Source: Pseudomonadota bacterium
Lineage (GTDB): Bacteria; Pseudomonadota; Alphaproteobacteria; Rhizobiales; Rhizobiaceae
Length of the DNA: 29,611 nucleotides
Assembly (NCBI GenBank): GCA_023444445.1
Contig: JAEXMK010000204.1
Coordinates: 1 to 29,611, forward strand
Direction: 5' to 3'
Of the stretch, positions 8,411 to 16,479 are shown one piece after another; positions within the stretch are counted from its first letter, which is position 1, and every line of letters starts with the position of its first letter. The notes below the pieces were generated by a model. It was not told where the DNA came from. It made no database searches and was given only the letters and a program-made list of their open reading frames with translations. A program made the position numbers and the translations under genes.

Positions 8411-10195
8411 TCAATGATTGTGCCGAGGCATCTTTTCGGCGATCCGGCGGAAATCCGCAGCCCCTTCCAGAACCGCGCCATCCGAAAGCTGGGTCACCGA
8501 TTGACGATAGATGCGTTGCCAGGGTGTCGCATCCGCAGGAACGGCGGGAATGCCGTCAGCCTTACGGGCGTTGAGCTCCTCATCCGGCACCAGCGCGTTG
8601 CACTCCCCCTTGTTGAAGTCGATGCGGATCACGTCGCCGGTGCGAAGCCATGCCAGCCCGCCACCCGCCGCACTTTCAGGGGAAGCGTTGAGGATCGACG
8701 GGCTATCCGCCGTTCCCGATTGCCGGCCGTCACCGATCGTCGGCAGGCTGGTAATGCCTTTTTTCAACAGCGCGTCCGGCGGCTGCATGTTGACGACCTC
8801 GGCCGAACCTGGCCAGCCGAGCGGCCCCGCACCACGAATGACGAGAATGGTGCGCTCATCAATATCAAGTGAGGGATCGTTGATACGGGCGTGATAATCC
8901 TCCGAACCGTCGAATACGACGCACTTGCCCTCGAATATCCCCTCGCGGCCCGGCTCGCTGAGATAACGCTGGCGGAACTCCGCCGAGATCACGCTCGTCT
9001 TCATGATGGCGAAATCGAAGAGATTGCCCTTGAGAACCAGGAAACCAGCCCGTTCCTTGAGCGGTTTGTCATAGGGCAGGATCACGTCGCGGTCGGTCGA
9101 TTCACGCCCGTCCAGATTTTCCGCCATGGTCTTGCCGGTCACGGTCGGACAGCTGCCGTCGAGCTTACCGGCCTGCAGAAGCTCCCACATGATGGCGGGC
9201 GTGCCGCCGGCGCGATGGTATTTTTCGCCCAGCCACTTACCGGCCGGCTGAACATTGGCCAGTAGCGGAATATCGTAGCCGTGAGCCTGCCAGTCCTCTT
9301 CGCGAAGCTCGACACCCGCATGTTTCGCCATGGCCGCCAGATGCGGCTGCGCATTGGTGGAGCCGCCAATCGCCGAGTTGACGCGGATCGCGTTCAGGAA
9401 CGCTTCGCGCGTCATGATGTCCGAAGGCTTGATATTCTCGATCACCAGTTCCACGGCGCGTCGGCCGGTGCGATAGGCCATCTGACCGCGTTCGCGGTAA
9501 GCCGCAGGGATCGCGCCGCAGCCGGTGAGCGACATGCCGAGCGCTTCCGCCATGGCATTCATGGTGGAGGCCGTGCCCATGGTGTTGCAGTGGCCAACCG
9601 AAGGAGCCGATTCCAGCGCTGCCTGCAAAAACTCCTCACGGGTGATTTCGCCCGCACCGTATTTGCGGCGCATGCGCCAGATGACGGTACCGGAACCGAC
9701 CAGATCGCCGTCATGATAACCGTCGAGCATCGGCCCGCCGGAAAGCACGATGGCCGGAATATCGACCGTGCTTGCCGCCATCAGCGCCGAAGGCGTGGTC
9801 TTGTCGCAACCGGTGGTCAGAACGACACCATCGAGGGGGTAACCGTAAAGCACCTCCACGAGGCTGAGATAGGCGAGATTGCGGTCAAGCGCCGCCGTCG
9901 GGCGCTTGCAGTTTTCGAACATCGGGTGGGTCGGAAACTCGATGGGAATGCCGCCCGCATCGCGGATGCCGTCGCGCACCCGCTTGACCAGTTCCACATG
10001 GACACGGTTACAGGGCGTGAGGTCGCTGCCGCTCTGGGCGATGCCGATCACCGGCTTGCCGGAGCGCAGTTCTTCCGGGGTCACGCCGTAATTCATGAAG
10101 CGCTCCAGATAGAGCGCCGTCATGTCGAGATGGTCAGGATTGTCGAACCAGTCCTGGGATCGCAGGCGGCGCATGGGTGTCTTGTCGTCGCTCAT
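8411..10195 (-). CDS. xylD: IlvD/Edd-family sugar-acid dehydratase, XylD (D-xylonate dehydratase)-like
   Basis: This 594-residue protein closely resembles Caulobacter XylD over its whole length, from the [13 protein letters not shown] start ([10 protein letters not shown] here) to the C-terminal MPRHNH. The enzyme removes water from a pentonate such as D-xylonate or L-arabonate to give the 2-keto-3-deoxy acid. The three cysteines expected to hold the [2Fe-2S] cluster are C62 (PCNRVH), C130 (TTGCDKTTP) and C203 (GHCNTMG). The probable catalytic serine is S493 in [11 protein letters not shown]. It is cytoplasmic and needs Mg2+ in this family. ATG 10195 has GAGG about 6 bp upstream and lies 8 bp after the stop of the reductase gene, so it is the last gene of a three-gene operon. 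Similarity favours a pentonate over branched-chain dihydroxyacids or 6-phosphogluconate, but the exact isomer is open. Confidence 0.88.
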   Translation of the reverse strand: MSDDKTPMRRLRSQDWFDNPDHLDMTALYLERFMNYGVTPEELRSGKPVIGIAQSGSDLTPCNRVHVELVKRVRDGIRDAGGIPIEFPTHPMFENCKRPTAALDRNLAYLSLVEVLYGYPLDGVVLTTGCDKTTPSALMAASTVDIPAIVLSGGPMLDGYHDGDLVGSGTVIWRMRRKYGAGEITREEFLQAALESAPSVGHCNTMGTASTMNAMAEALGMSLTGCGAIPAAYRERGQMAYRTGRRAVELVIENIKPSDIMTREAFLNAIRVNSAIGGSTNAQPHLAAMAKHAGVELREEDWQAHGYDIPLLANVQPAGKWLGEKYHRAGGTPAIMWELLQAGKLDGSCPTVTGKTMAENLDGRESTDRDVILPYDKPLKERAGFLVLKGNLFDFAIMKTSVISAEFRQRYLSEPGREGIFEGKCVVFDGSEDYHARINDPSLDIDERTILVIRGAGPLGWPGSAEVVNMQPPDALLKKGITSLPTIGDGRQSGTADSPSILNASPESAAGGGLAWLRTGDVIRIDFNKGECNALVPDEELNARKADGIPAVPADATPWQRIYRQSVTQLSDGAVLEGAADFRRIAEKMPRHNH

Positions 10196-10203
10196 CAGTC
10201 GCC

Positions 10204-11106
10204 TCAGCCCTGTTCGCGGTTGTTGAGTTTTTCGAGATAAAGCAGGATGCCGCTATGATCGACATCCGCCCCGCCGTCGCCAACGAAGTCATCGAATTCC
10301 CGCGTGACCTGCTGGGTAAGCGGCAGGTTAAGCGACAGATCCTTCGCCGTTGCCAGCACGCCGTTCAGGTCCTTGAGCTGGAATTTGGACGGACCACCCG
10401 GCACGAAATTGCGCTTCACCATGCGCTCGCCATGCAGTTCCAGGATCCGGCTCTCGGCAAAACCGCCGCGTATGGCGTTGCGGAAACCTTCGCGGGAGGC
10501 TCCTCCCGCTTCCACCAGCATCATCGCTTCGGCAACCGCACCGATGGTAATGGCAACGATCTGCTGGTTGGCGAGCTTGCAGAGCTGGCCCGCTCCCGAG
10601 GGGCCGACATAAGTCAACCGTCCCATCGGCGCGAAGACATCCGCAAGTCCCGCGACCAGAGCTTCGTCACCACCCGCCATGATGGCAAGCGTCCCGGCCG
10701 TTGCGCCGGGGACACCACCAGAAACCGGTGCGTCCACATGATGAATGCCGAGCGCCTGGAGGCGCGACGAATGCTCCCGCGCAATCGGCGGCGCAATCGA
10801 ACTGCTATCGATCACGATGGCACCCTTGGCAAGCGCCTCTGCTACACCCGCCTCAAACAGCACCTCGCCAACAGCATTGCCGTCGCTCAGCATGGTGATG
10901 ACGATATCGGCATTCTTCGCGGCCTCTGCCGGAGATGCCGCGACAACCGCACCGTCAGCGACAAGGGCTTCGGCCTTATCGGCGCTACGGTTCCAGGCCG
11001 TCACCGAAAAGCCGGCACCAAGCAAACGCCGCGCCATAGGCCCGCCCATCAGGCCGGTGCCGATAAAGGCGATTGACCGCTTCTTCTCCTCCCCGCTGAC
11101 ACTCAT
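10204..11106 (-). CDS. NAD(P)-dependent beta-hydroxyacid dehydrogenase (tartronate semialdehyde reductase/threonate dehydrogenase-like)
   Basis: This 300-residue protein belongs to the 3-hydroxyisobutyrate dehydrogenase family, which includes GarR/GlxR and L-threonate dehydrogenase LtnD. The dinucleotide motif [12 protein letters not shown] lies at about 14-25, with N39-R40 after beta-2, a pairing often seen in NADP-preferring members. The substrate loop DAPVSGG is at 125-131, and the catalytic lysine is probably K177 in [10 protein letters not shown] chose ATG 11106, which overlaps the denD stop as ATGA and has GGAGG at 11116-11120; an in-frame ATG at 11115 lacks a suitable site. The overlap implies translational coupling. 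In this operon it may reduce or oxidise a C3-C5 hydroxyacid formed in sugar-acid breakdown; the substrate is not predictable. Confidence 0.88.
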   Translation of the reverse strand: MSVSGEEKKRSIAFIGTGLMGGPMARRLLGAGFSVTAWNRSADKAEALVADGAVVAASPAEAAKNADIVITMLSDGNAVGEVLFEAGVAEALAKGAIVIDSSSIAPPIAREHSSRLQALGIHHVDAPVSGGVPGATAGTLAIMAGGDEALVAGLADVFAPMGRLTYVGPSGAGQLCKLANQQIVAITIGAVAEAMMLVEAGGASREGFRNAIRGGFAESRILELHGERMVKRNFVPGGPSKFQLKDLNGVLATAKDLSLNLPLTQQVTREFDDFVGDGGADVDHSGILLYLEKLNNREQG

Positions 11107-12089
11107 TTCAGGCAACCTCCCAGCTCGTCCTCGATGTGAACCTGAATGATCTCTTCGAAGGAGCTTTCGGCCGTGAAGCCAAGCTCGCGAGCGCGTTTCG
11201 CTTCAAAACCGGGGGCCCAACCCTCGCACATGCGCATGATCATCTCGTTCGGCTCACGGCGAATGAGGGCAACGGCTTTTTCGCCTGCGACCTTGCGCAA
11301 TGCTTCGATCTGTTCGCCAACGGTGGCGCTGAGGCCCGGCATCGACAGGTTCCGGCGCGGACCGACCTTTTCGACATCGATAGTGGCGCCGTGGATGAGG
11401 AAACCGACGGCGGAACGTGGCGAGGCGTGCCAGTGGCGAATGCTTTCCGGCACCGGCAGAACCGCCTCCTGCCCAACCAGCGGCTCGCGCAGGATATTGG
11501 AGAAGAAGCCGGAGGCAGCTGCATTCGGCTTGCCGGGGCGAATGCAGATCGTCGGCAGGCGAATGCCGATACCGTCGAAGAAACCGCGACGGCTATAATC
11601 GGACAGCAGCAGCTCGCAGATCGCTTTCTGCGTCCCGTAGCTGGTCAGTGGCGTGGTGTGGAATTCATCCGGGATCGGATAGGGAAGCGGCGCGCCGAAG
11701 ACGGCAATCGAGGAGGTAAAGACCACGCGTGGCTTGTAACCATCCTTGCCGTTGGCAATACGGATGGCGTCAAAGAGATAACGCGTGCCGTCGAGATTGA
11801 TACGGTAGCCCTTGTCGAAATCGAGTTCGGCTTCGCCGGAGACGATGGCCGCAAGGTGGAAGATGACATCCGGACGGGCTTCGACCAGCTTTTCGGCTTC
11901 GCCCGGCGCCGAGAGATCGGCCGCACGCGCATCGACGGCACCGGAAAAACCCGTGGGAGCTTCAGGCTGGAAAACGTCGATAAGAGTAAACCTCTCAACC
12001 GGCTTGCCGCCAAGTGATCCATCCTTGACGAGACGCTGTGTCAGCTTGCGGCCCACCATGCCAGCGGCACCGATGATTGCGATATGCAT
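11103..12089 (-). CDS. denD: SDR-family sugar-acid dehydrogenase, D-erythronate dehydrogenase (DenD)-like
   Basis: This 328-residue extended short-chain dehydrogenase has the NAD-binding motif GAAGMVG (7-13) and the catalytic triad region S126/S127 with Y151 and K155 (SYGTQKA). The run AIVSGEAELDF, the RPGKPNAA segment and LSMPGLSATV match the DenD group, which oxidises C2 of D-erythronate in four-carbon acid breakdown. I chose ATG 12089 because AGGAGG is 5 bp upstream; an upstream in-frame start near 12149 would add 20 charged residues. It is the first gene of the operon with the beta-hydroxyacid dehydrogenase and XylD. The usual DenD partners (DtnK kinase, PdxA2) are not present here, so its substrate may be another aldonate. 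The call is sure for the family, moderate for the substrate. Confidence 0.82.
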   Translation of the reverse strand: MHIAIIGAAGMVGRKLTQRLVKDGSLGGKPVERFTLIDVFQPEAPTGFSGAVDARAADLSAPGEAEKLVEARPDVIFHLAAIVSGEAELDFDKGYRINLDGTRYLFDAIRIANGKDGYKPRVVFTSSIAVFGAPLPYPIPDEFHTTPLTSYGTQKAICELLLSDYSRRGFFDGIGIRLPTICIRPGKPNAAASGFFSNILREPLVGQEAVLPVPESIRHWHASPRSAVGFLIHGATIDVEKVGPRRNLSMPGLSATVGEQIEALRKVAGEKAVALIRREPNEMIMRMCEGWAPGFEAKRARELGFTAESSFEEIIQVHIEDELGGCLK

Positions 12090-12167
12090 GTCTTCCTCCT
12101 CTTTGTCCCGGTCATTCTCCCGAGACCGAAAAAACATCATCGGCCCCACGACCGATAAATTAGCTTG

Positions 12168-12188
12168 TAAGGTTGTCTGATAACCTTA
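12168..12188. promoter_or_regulatory. Predicted GntR/FCD operator in the denD/FAD-dehydrogenase divergent region
   Basis: The arms TAAGGTT (12168-12174) and AACCTTA (12182-12188) are perfect inverted repeats around a 7-bp centre. Read as a dyad about 12178, the core GGTTGTC-T-GATAACC matches a second site at 14696-14710 upstream of xylX in 12 of 15 bases. It lies about 80 bp before denD, where a repressor could act on the minus-strand promoter, and about 100 bp before the plus-strand start. Binding by the GntR protein encoded at 13842 is inferred. Confidence 0.6.
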
Positions 12189-12198
12189 TATGATCCGA

Positions 12199-12218
12199 TT
12201 GAAAATACTATTTTTCAA
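12199..12218. promoter_or_regulatory. AT-rich perfect inverted repeat beside the predicted operator
   Basis: TTGAAAA (12199-12205) and TTTTCAA (12212-12218) form a perfect 7-bp dyad with a 6-bp spacer, 10 bp from the first dyad. On the minus strand its TTGAAA could also be a -35 element with TCATAT (12188-12193) as a -10 at a long 19-bp spacing. It could be a second regulator site, promoter DNA, or both. Confidence 0.4.
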
Positions 12219-12276
12219 GAACCGGTAAAAGCAAGGGCGAAAGACTCTTGCCCGGGTATTTTAGGGCGGATTGGAC

Positions 12277-12292
12277 GGAGAGGGTGGAATTG
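12277..12292 (+). promoter_or_regulatory. Ribosome binding site that favours a TTG start for the FAD dehydrogenase
   Basis: GGAG (12277-12280) and the adjoining AGGG (12281-12284) lie 9 and 5 bp before TTG 12290. The earlier in-frame TTG at 12248 has no such element, and GTG 12284 would be too close. This supports an unusual TTG initiation codon. Confidence 0.5.
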
Positions 12293-13726
12293 AGCGAACA
12301 CGATATCGAGGAATTGCAGTTTTCGCTGAAGAACAGGCTGGGCGAGGCCCTGCTCTTGACATCGCAGGAAGACATGCTGCGTTATTGCCGTGACTGGCAT
12401 GGCGACGTCACCAGCTCGGCTGTAGCAGTGGTGCGCCCCCGCTCGACCAAGGAAGTGTCCGATACCGTGCTCGCCTGCGCCGAACTCGGCCTCGCCATCA
12501 TCCCCCAGGGTGGCAATACCGGACTTGTGCTCGGCGGCATTCCCGATGCGCCCAAACATCAGATCGTGCTCAGCCTTGAGCGCATGAATGCAATCCGCAC
12601 CATAGATGGCGACGATTTTTCAGCCGTGGTCGAAGCCGGCTGTATCCTCTCGGAATTCAAGGATGCGGTGCAGGACAAGGGCATGTTCTTCCCTCTCTCC
12701 CTTGGCGCGCAGGGCAGCTGCCGCATCGGCGGCAATGTGTCCACCAATGCCGGCGGCATCAATGTGCTGCGTTATGGCATGACCCGCGAACTGGTGCTGG
12801 GTCTCGAAGTGGTTCTACCCGATGGCACCATCTGGAACGGCCTGTCGACCCTGCGCAAGGATAATCGCGGCATCGACCTGAAGCAGCTTTTCATCGGCGC
12901 GGAAGGAACACTCGGCATCATTACCGCCGTTGCGGTCAAGCTTTACCCCAATCCAGAGCACGTCGAAACGGCCCTGCTCGGCCTGAATTCGCTTGATGAT
13001 GCCATCAAGCTTTACCGCCGCGCCCGCCGCGAATGCTGCGACCTGATGTCCGCCTTCGAATTCATGCCGCCGGTCGCCTTCACGCTGGCAATCGAGGCAA
13101 TCCCCGACCTCAAAATGCCGATCGCCGGTGACTATCCGGCCTATGTACTGATGGAAATTTCAGGCTCCGGCCTTGTCGACACGGCGGACCTGATGGGTCG
13201 CTTCCTCGAAGGCGTCATGGAAGACGGGCTGGTTCTGGACGGCGTCATCGCCTCCTCCCGTGCGCAGGCGCAATCCCTATGGCTGTTCCGCGAGGGCATG
13301 AACGAAGGCCAGGCGCTGCGCGGCAGCCATATGCGCACCGATATTTCCGTGCCGCTGTCAAAACTCGCAGCCTTCGTGGCCGAAGCCGAGGCCGAACTGG
13401 CGGAAAAACTGCCGCAATGCCTGGCGGTTTCCTACGGCCATGTCGGAGACGGCAATGTCCATCTCAACGTGCTGCCGCCCGACGGCACAACACCCGAAGA
13501 GCGTGAGGCCTTCATCTACAAGTCCAAGACACTCGTGAACGAGGTGCTTGACCGCTACGTCGGCAGCATCAGCGCCGAGCACGGCATTGGTCGCCTGAAA
13601 CGCTCCGATTTCGAAAGCCGGCTATCTGATGTGCAGCGGCGGATGATCACTGGCCTGAAAAACACCTTCGACCCTGATTTGCGGATGAATCCCGGTTGCC
13701 AGATAAGCCTGCAAGCGGATAGCTAA
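12290..13726 (+). CDS. FAD-linked D-2-hydroxyacid dehydrogenase (D2HGDH/GlcD/D-lactate dehydrogenase family)
   Basis: This flavoprotein of about 478 residues has the PCMH-type FAD domain followed by the FAD-oxidase C-terminal domain. FAD-contact motifs are PQGGNTGLVLGG and NVSTNAGGINVLRYG in the first half. YGHVGDGNVHLN and EHGIGRLK in the second half carry the histidines and acid expected at the metal/substrate site. The family oxidises D-2-hydroxyglutarate, D-lactate, glycolate or similar acids and gives electrons to a quinone or an electron-transfer flavoprotein. The overall pattern is nearest to D-2-hydroxyglutarate dehydrogenase. The start is set at TTG 12290 by its ribosome binding site; TTG 12248 would give 492 residues. 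It is divergent from denD across a shared regulatory region, so it is probably part of the sugar-acid locus, possibly oxidising a C2-C5 hydroxyacid product. Confidence 0.82.
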   Translation: MSEHDIEELQFSLKNRLGEALLLTSQEDMLRYCRDWHGDVTSSAVAVVRPRSTKEVSDTVLACAELGLAIIPQGGNTGLVLGGIPDAPKHQIVLSLERMNAIRTIDGDDFSAVVEAGCILSEFKDAVQDKGMFFPLSLGAQGSCRIGGNVSTNAGGINVLRYGMTRELVLGLEVVLPDGTIWNGLSTLRKDNRGIDLKQLFIGAEGTLGIITAVAVKLYPNPEHVETALLGLNSLDDAIKLYRRARRECCDLMSAFEFMPPVAFTLAIEAIPDLKMPIAGDYPAYVLMEISGSGLVDTADLMGRFLEGVMEDGLVLDGVIASSRAQAQSLWLFREGMNEGQALRGSHMRTDISVPLSKLAAFVAEAEAELAEKLPQCLAVSYGHVGDGNVHLNVLPPDGTTPEEREAFIYKSKTLVNEVLDRYVGSISAEHGIGRLKRSDFESRLSDVQRRMITGLKNTFDPDLRMNPGCQISLQADS

Positions 13727-13737
13727 TCGAGAAATGA

Positions 13738-13764
13738 CAAAGGCGGTTGAACACACCGCCTTTG
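13738..13764 (+). terminator. Hairpin after the FAD dehydrogenase gene, possible weak terminator
   Basis: CAAAGGCGG (13738-13746) pairs with CCGCCTTTG (13756-13764) around a 9-base loop, 12 bp after the stop codon. Only three Ts follow the GC part, so termination may be partial. Its position before ATG 13842 argues against the longer GntR frame that starts at 13734. Confidence 0.5.
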
Positions 13765-13841
13765 AAACCCCGCTGGCAGCGAAGGAGGAAGTCGTTGCCG
13801 CGGAAAAACGAACCAATCGTTTCTTTGGAACGGGAGCAATC

Positions 13842-14558
13842 ATGACGTTGGAGTTCAATCAGATACATCGCAACGATCATCTGCCCGGCCGTATTGCCGT
13901 GGAGATCGCTCGCGAGATCAATGATTCGAAACTCGGGCCAGGCGACAGGCTGCCGACGGAACATGTTCTTGCGAAAACCTTCGGCGTCAGCCGTTCTGTT
14001 ATCCGTGAGGCGATCGCGCAATTGCGCAACGAAGGTTTCGTTGAAACCCGGCAGGGCGTGGGCGCCTTCGTTACCGATCCGCGGCAACGACTGTCGATCC
14101 GGATCGAGCAATCCACCCTTAACGATCCCGAAAACTTCAGGGATCTGATGCAGCTTCGAATGTCGCTGGAAATCGATGCTGCCGGCCTTGCGGCGTTGCA
14201 TCACAAACCCGAACATCTGGAAAAGTTCGACAAGGCCATCTACGGCATGCGCAACGCCATAGAATGGTCCAAAGACGGGGTTGAGGCTGATCTCGATTTC
14301 CATCGCACCATGGCAGAAGCCACCGGTAATGAATATTTCCTGATTTTTCTTGGCTTCATTGCCCAGCGCATTAGTTCGGCAATCAACACCGCTTTTTCGC
14401 GTGCCGTTTACGGCGAGATTCTGGAGATCACCATCAACGAGCACGTCGTGCTGCGAGACGCGATTGCATCGCGAAACGTTGCGCTGGCGCGAGATGCCAT
14501 GCGCCAGCACATTTTAGGCGCTGCTCGGCGGCTGAACATCGATCTCGACATCTTCTGA
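13842..14558 (+). CDS. GntR-family transcriptional regulator, FCD subfamily
   Basis: This 238-residue protein has an N-terminal winged helix-turn-helix (about 12-80, with GDRLPTE, SRSVIREAIAQL and the wing GVGAFV) and a C-terminal all-helical FCD ligand domain. Probable metal ligands of the FCD domain are D150, H154 (DFHRTM), H201 and H223. Members sense hexuronates, aldonates, lactate or other organic acids and usually repress the neighbouring catabolic genes. I chose ATG 13842, with GGGAG upstream, which gives the normal family length; the in-frame ATG at 13734 would add 36 residues and read through the hairpin at 13738-13764. It lies between the FAD dehydrogenase and the xylX-TRAP operon, and the dyads at 12168-12188 and 14696-14710 are its likely operators. 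The ligand may be the imported acid or a 2-keto-3-deoxy intermediate. Confidence 0.88.
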   Translation: MTLEFNQIHRNDHLPGRIAVEIAREINDSKLGPGDRLPTEHVLAKTFGVSRSVIREAIAQLRNEGFVETRQGVGAFVTDPRQRLSIRIEQSTLNDPENFRDLMQLRMSLEIDAAGLAALHHKPEHLEKFDKAIYGMRNAIEWSKDGVEADLDFHRTMAEATGNEYFLIFLGFIAQRISSAINTAFSRAVYGEILEITINEHVVLRDAIASRNVALARDAMRQHILGAARRLNIDLDIF

Positions 14559-14694
14559 TCTTCGGCTTCCGTCGGGTATTGAAGCTATAGGACAGCTTGA
14601 CCGCATTTGTTGGACGGCAATCGCGAATAAGGCGAATTTTTGTCTAACGTACCGCTAGACTCGCTGCAAAAGTCATACTAAGAAGAATGAGATT

Positions 14695-14716
14695 AGGTTG
14701 TCAGACATCCAGACAA
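14695..14716. promoter_or_regulatory. Predicted GntR/FCD operator upstream of xylX-TRAP
   Basis: The core GGTTGTC-A-GACATCC (14696-14710) is a dyad with one arm mismatch and shares AGGTTGTC..GA.A.CC with the site at 12170-12185. An overlapping dyad TTGTC (14698-14702)/GACAA (14712-14716) and a nearby GTCTA (14642-14646)/TAGAC (14656-14660) pair suggest more than one binding mode. The core ends 52 bp before the xylX start. Confidence 0.58.
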
Positions 14717-14762
14717 TAAGACCGCAGGAGGCGGCATGTAGGGTGCTGAAGGGGAGGATTAC

Positions 14763-15923
14763 ATGACCGGTAAAAGGTCTATCGACGCTACCGCAATTTT
14801 GCCTGAAGATTTCGAAAACGCTCTGCTCGTCGGCCGCGTCTGGTCGAAAAGCGAAGGCGGCCCCTGCCCTGTGCTGCTCAAGGGCGGCGTGCTTTATGAC
14901 CTCACGTCGATTTCCCCCACCATGTCCGAACTTCTGGAGAAGGCGGATCTGGTCGAACGGCTCGCTGACACCGGCACCTTCGTCGCACTCGGAGCACTGG
15001 AAGCGTTTCTGGACGGTTCCGCTGGCGAACTCCTTGCACCAAATGACATTCAGGCCGTCAAGGCCGCCGGCGTTACCTTCGCCGACAGCATGCTGGAACG
15101 CGTGATCGAGGAACAGGCCAAGGGCGATCCGCTGCGTGCGCAGGAAATTCGCGGGCGGCTGGCGCCTGTTCTCGGCGACAATCTCAAAGGACTTGAGGCC
15201 GGCTCCGAAAAAGCTGCCGAAGTGAAGAAACTGCTCCAGGAAATGGGCCTCTGGTCGCAATATCTGGAAGTGGGCATCGGCCCGGATGCGGAAATCTTCT
15301 CCAAGGCGCAGGCCATGGCCTCGGTCGGCTGCGGCGCACTGATCGGCGTTCATCCGAAATCACAGTGGAACAATCCCGAGCCGGAAGTGGTGCTGGCCAT
15401 CACCTCCGACGGCCGTATCGTTGGCGCGACGCTCGGCAACGACGTCAACCTGCGCGACTTCGAAGGCCGTTCCGCCCTGCTGCTCAGCAAGGCGAAGGAC
15501 AATAATGCCTCCTGCGCGATCGGTCCTTTCATCCGCCTGTTCGACGGCAACTTCACCCTTGAGGATGTTAAGAAGTCGCAGATTTCGCTGCTGGTCGAGG
15601 GCGAAGACGGCTTCACCATGACGGGCGTCAGCCCCATGGAAGCAATCAGCCGCACGCCGGAAAATCTTAGCTCCCAGCTTTTGAACCGTAACCATCAATA
15701 TCCTGACGGCGCGGTCTTTTTCCTTGGCACCATGTTTGCGCCGGTCAAGGACCGCCACGGCCCGGGTCTCGGTTTCACCCATTCAAAGGGTGACCGTGTT
15801 GAAATCTCCACGCCCAAGCTCGGTAAGCTGATCAACTGGGTCACGACGACTGACGAATGCCCGGAATGGACGTTCGGCACCGCGGCCCTGATGCGCAACC
15901 TGGCGAAACGAGGGCTGCTCTAG
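14763..15923 (+). CDS. xylX: Fumarylacetoacetate hydrolase-fold 2-keto-3-deoxypentonate dehydratase, XylX-like
   Basis: This 386-residue protein has the length and the characteristic sequence of Caulobacter XylX, including LWSQYLEVGIGPDAEIF (about 163-179), WNNPEPEV (202-209), LGNDVNLRDFEGRS (224-237), KAKDNNASCAIGP and the C-terminal ending RGLL. XylX removes water from 2-keto-3-deoxy-D-xylonate to give 2-oxoglutarate semialdehyde, the fourth step of the Weimberg pathway. Metal ligands of this fold are probably among E206, E208 and D227. ATG 14763 follows a strong GGGGAGG site. It heads an operon with the TRAP transporter genes, 21 bp before dctQ, and pairs in function with XylD on the other strand. 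An alternative is hydrolysis of a 2,4-diketo-3-deoxy acid, as done by other members of the fold, but those are usually shorter. Confidence 0.86.
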   Translation: MTGKRSIDATAILPEDFENALLVGRVWSKSEGGPCPVLLKGGVLYDLTSISPTMSELLEKADLVERLADTGTFVALGALEAFLDGSAGELLAPNDIQAVKAAGVTFADSMLERVIEEQAKGDPLRAQEIRGRLAPVLGDNLKGLEAGSEKAAEVKKLLQEMGLWSQYLEVGIGPDAEIFSKAQAMASVGCGALIGVHPKSQWNNPEPEVVLAITSDGRIVGATLGNDVNLRDFEGRSALLLSKAKDNNASCAIGPFIRLFDGNFTLEDVKKSQISLLVEGEDGFTMTGVSPMEAISRTPENLSSQLLNRNHQYPDGAVFFLGTMFAPVKDRHGPGLGFTHSKGDRVEISTPKLGKLINWVTTTDECPEWTFGTAALMRNLAKRGLL

Positions 15924-15944
15924 ATATTTCTTCGGGAGGGGAAA

Positions 15945-16475
15945 ATGCAAAAGACCATCAATCTCTTTTACCGGATTCTCGAAATCATTCTCGTCGCGCT
16001 GCTTGCTGGCATGTCGATCATGGTCTTCGTCAACGTCGTCATGCGTTACACGATGAATTCCGGCATCAATGTCTCTGAAGAGCTGTCACGCTACTTCTTC
16101 GTATGGCTGACCTTCCTGGGCGCCGTGCTGACCTTCCGCGAGAACAGCCATATGGGCATTGAAACGCTCGTGATGTTTCTGTCGCGCCGTGCCCGCATCG
16201 TCTGCATGATCATCTCGAACATCATCATTCTGGCCTGTTCCGCCATCTTCTTCTGGGGCACATGGAAACAGTCCGGCATCAACGCCAGCATGCACGCGCC
16301 GGTCACCAAGCTCTCCATGATCTGGGTCTATGGCATCGGCATGTTCACGGGTGGCCTGATGTTCGTCATTGCGCTGGAACGTCTCTACCGGCAAGTGACC
16401 GGCCGCGTCACGGAAGACGAAATCGCCCAGTTCGCGGGCGAGAACCTGACGATCGAACAGCTTTCGGAGCGCTGA
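15945..16475 (+). CDS. dctQ: TRAP transporter small permease subunit (DctQ)
   Basis: This 176-residue integral membrane protein has four hydrophobic segments (about 9-32, 45-65, 88-108 and 126-146), the normal DctQ arrangement. The motif NVVMRY after the first helix and EELSRYFFVWLTFLGA are characteristic. It forms the membrane complex with DctM and is needed for sodium- or proton-driven uptake of an organic acid. ATG 15945 has a GGGAGGGG site. The stop is 4 bp before dctM, so the two are translated together. Confidence 0.93.
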   Translation: MQKTINLFYRILEIILVALLAGMSIMVFVNVVMRYTMNSGINVSEELSRYFFVWLTFLGAVLTFRENSHMGIETLVMFLSRRARIVCMIISNIIILACSAIFFWGTWKQSGINASMHAPVTKLSMIWVYGIGMFTGGLMFVIALERLYRQVTGRVTEDEIAQFAGENLTIEQLSER

Positions 16476-16479
16476 TACC

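Noticed and set aside
8411..10195. Dihydroxyacid dehydratase IlvD of branched-chain amino-acid synthesis
   Set aside because: The sequence follows XylD throughout and the gene context is sugar-acid catabolism.
13734..13841. 36-residue N-terminal extension of the GntR regulator
   Set aside because: It would translate the terminator-like hairpin at 13738-13764 and makes the protein longer than its family; ATG 13842 has its own site.
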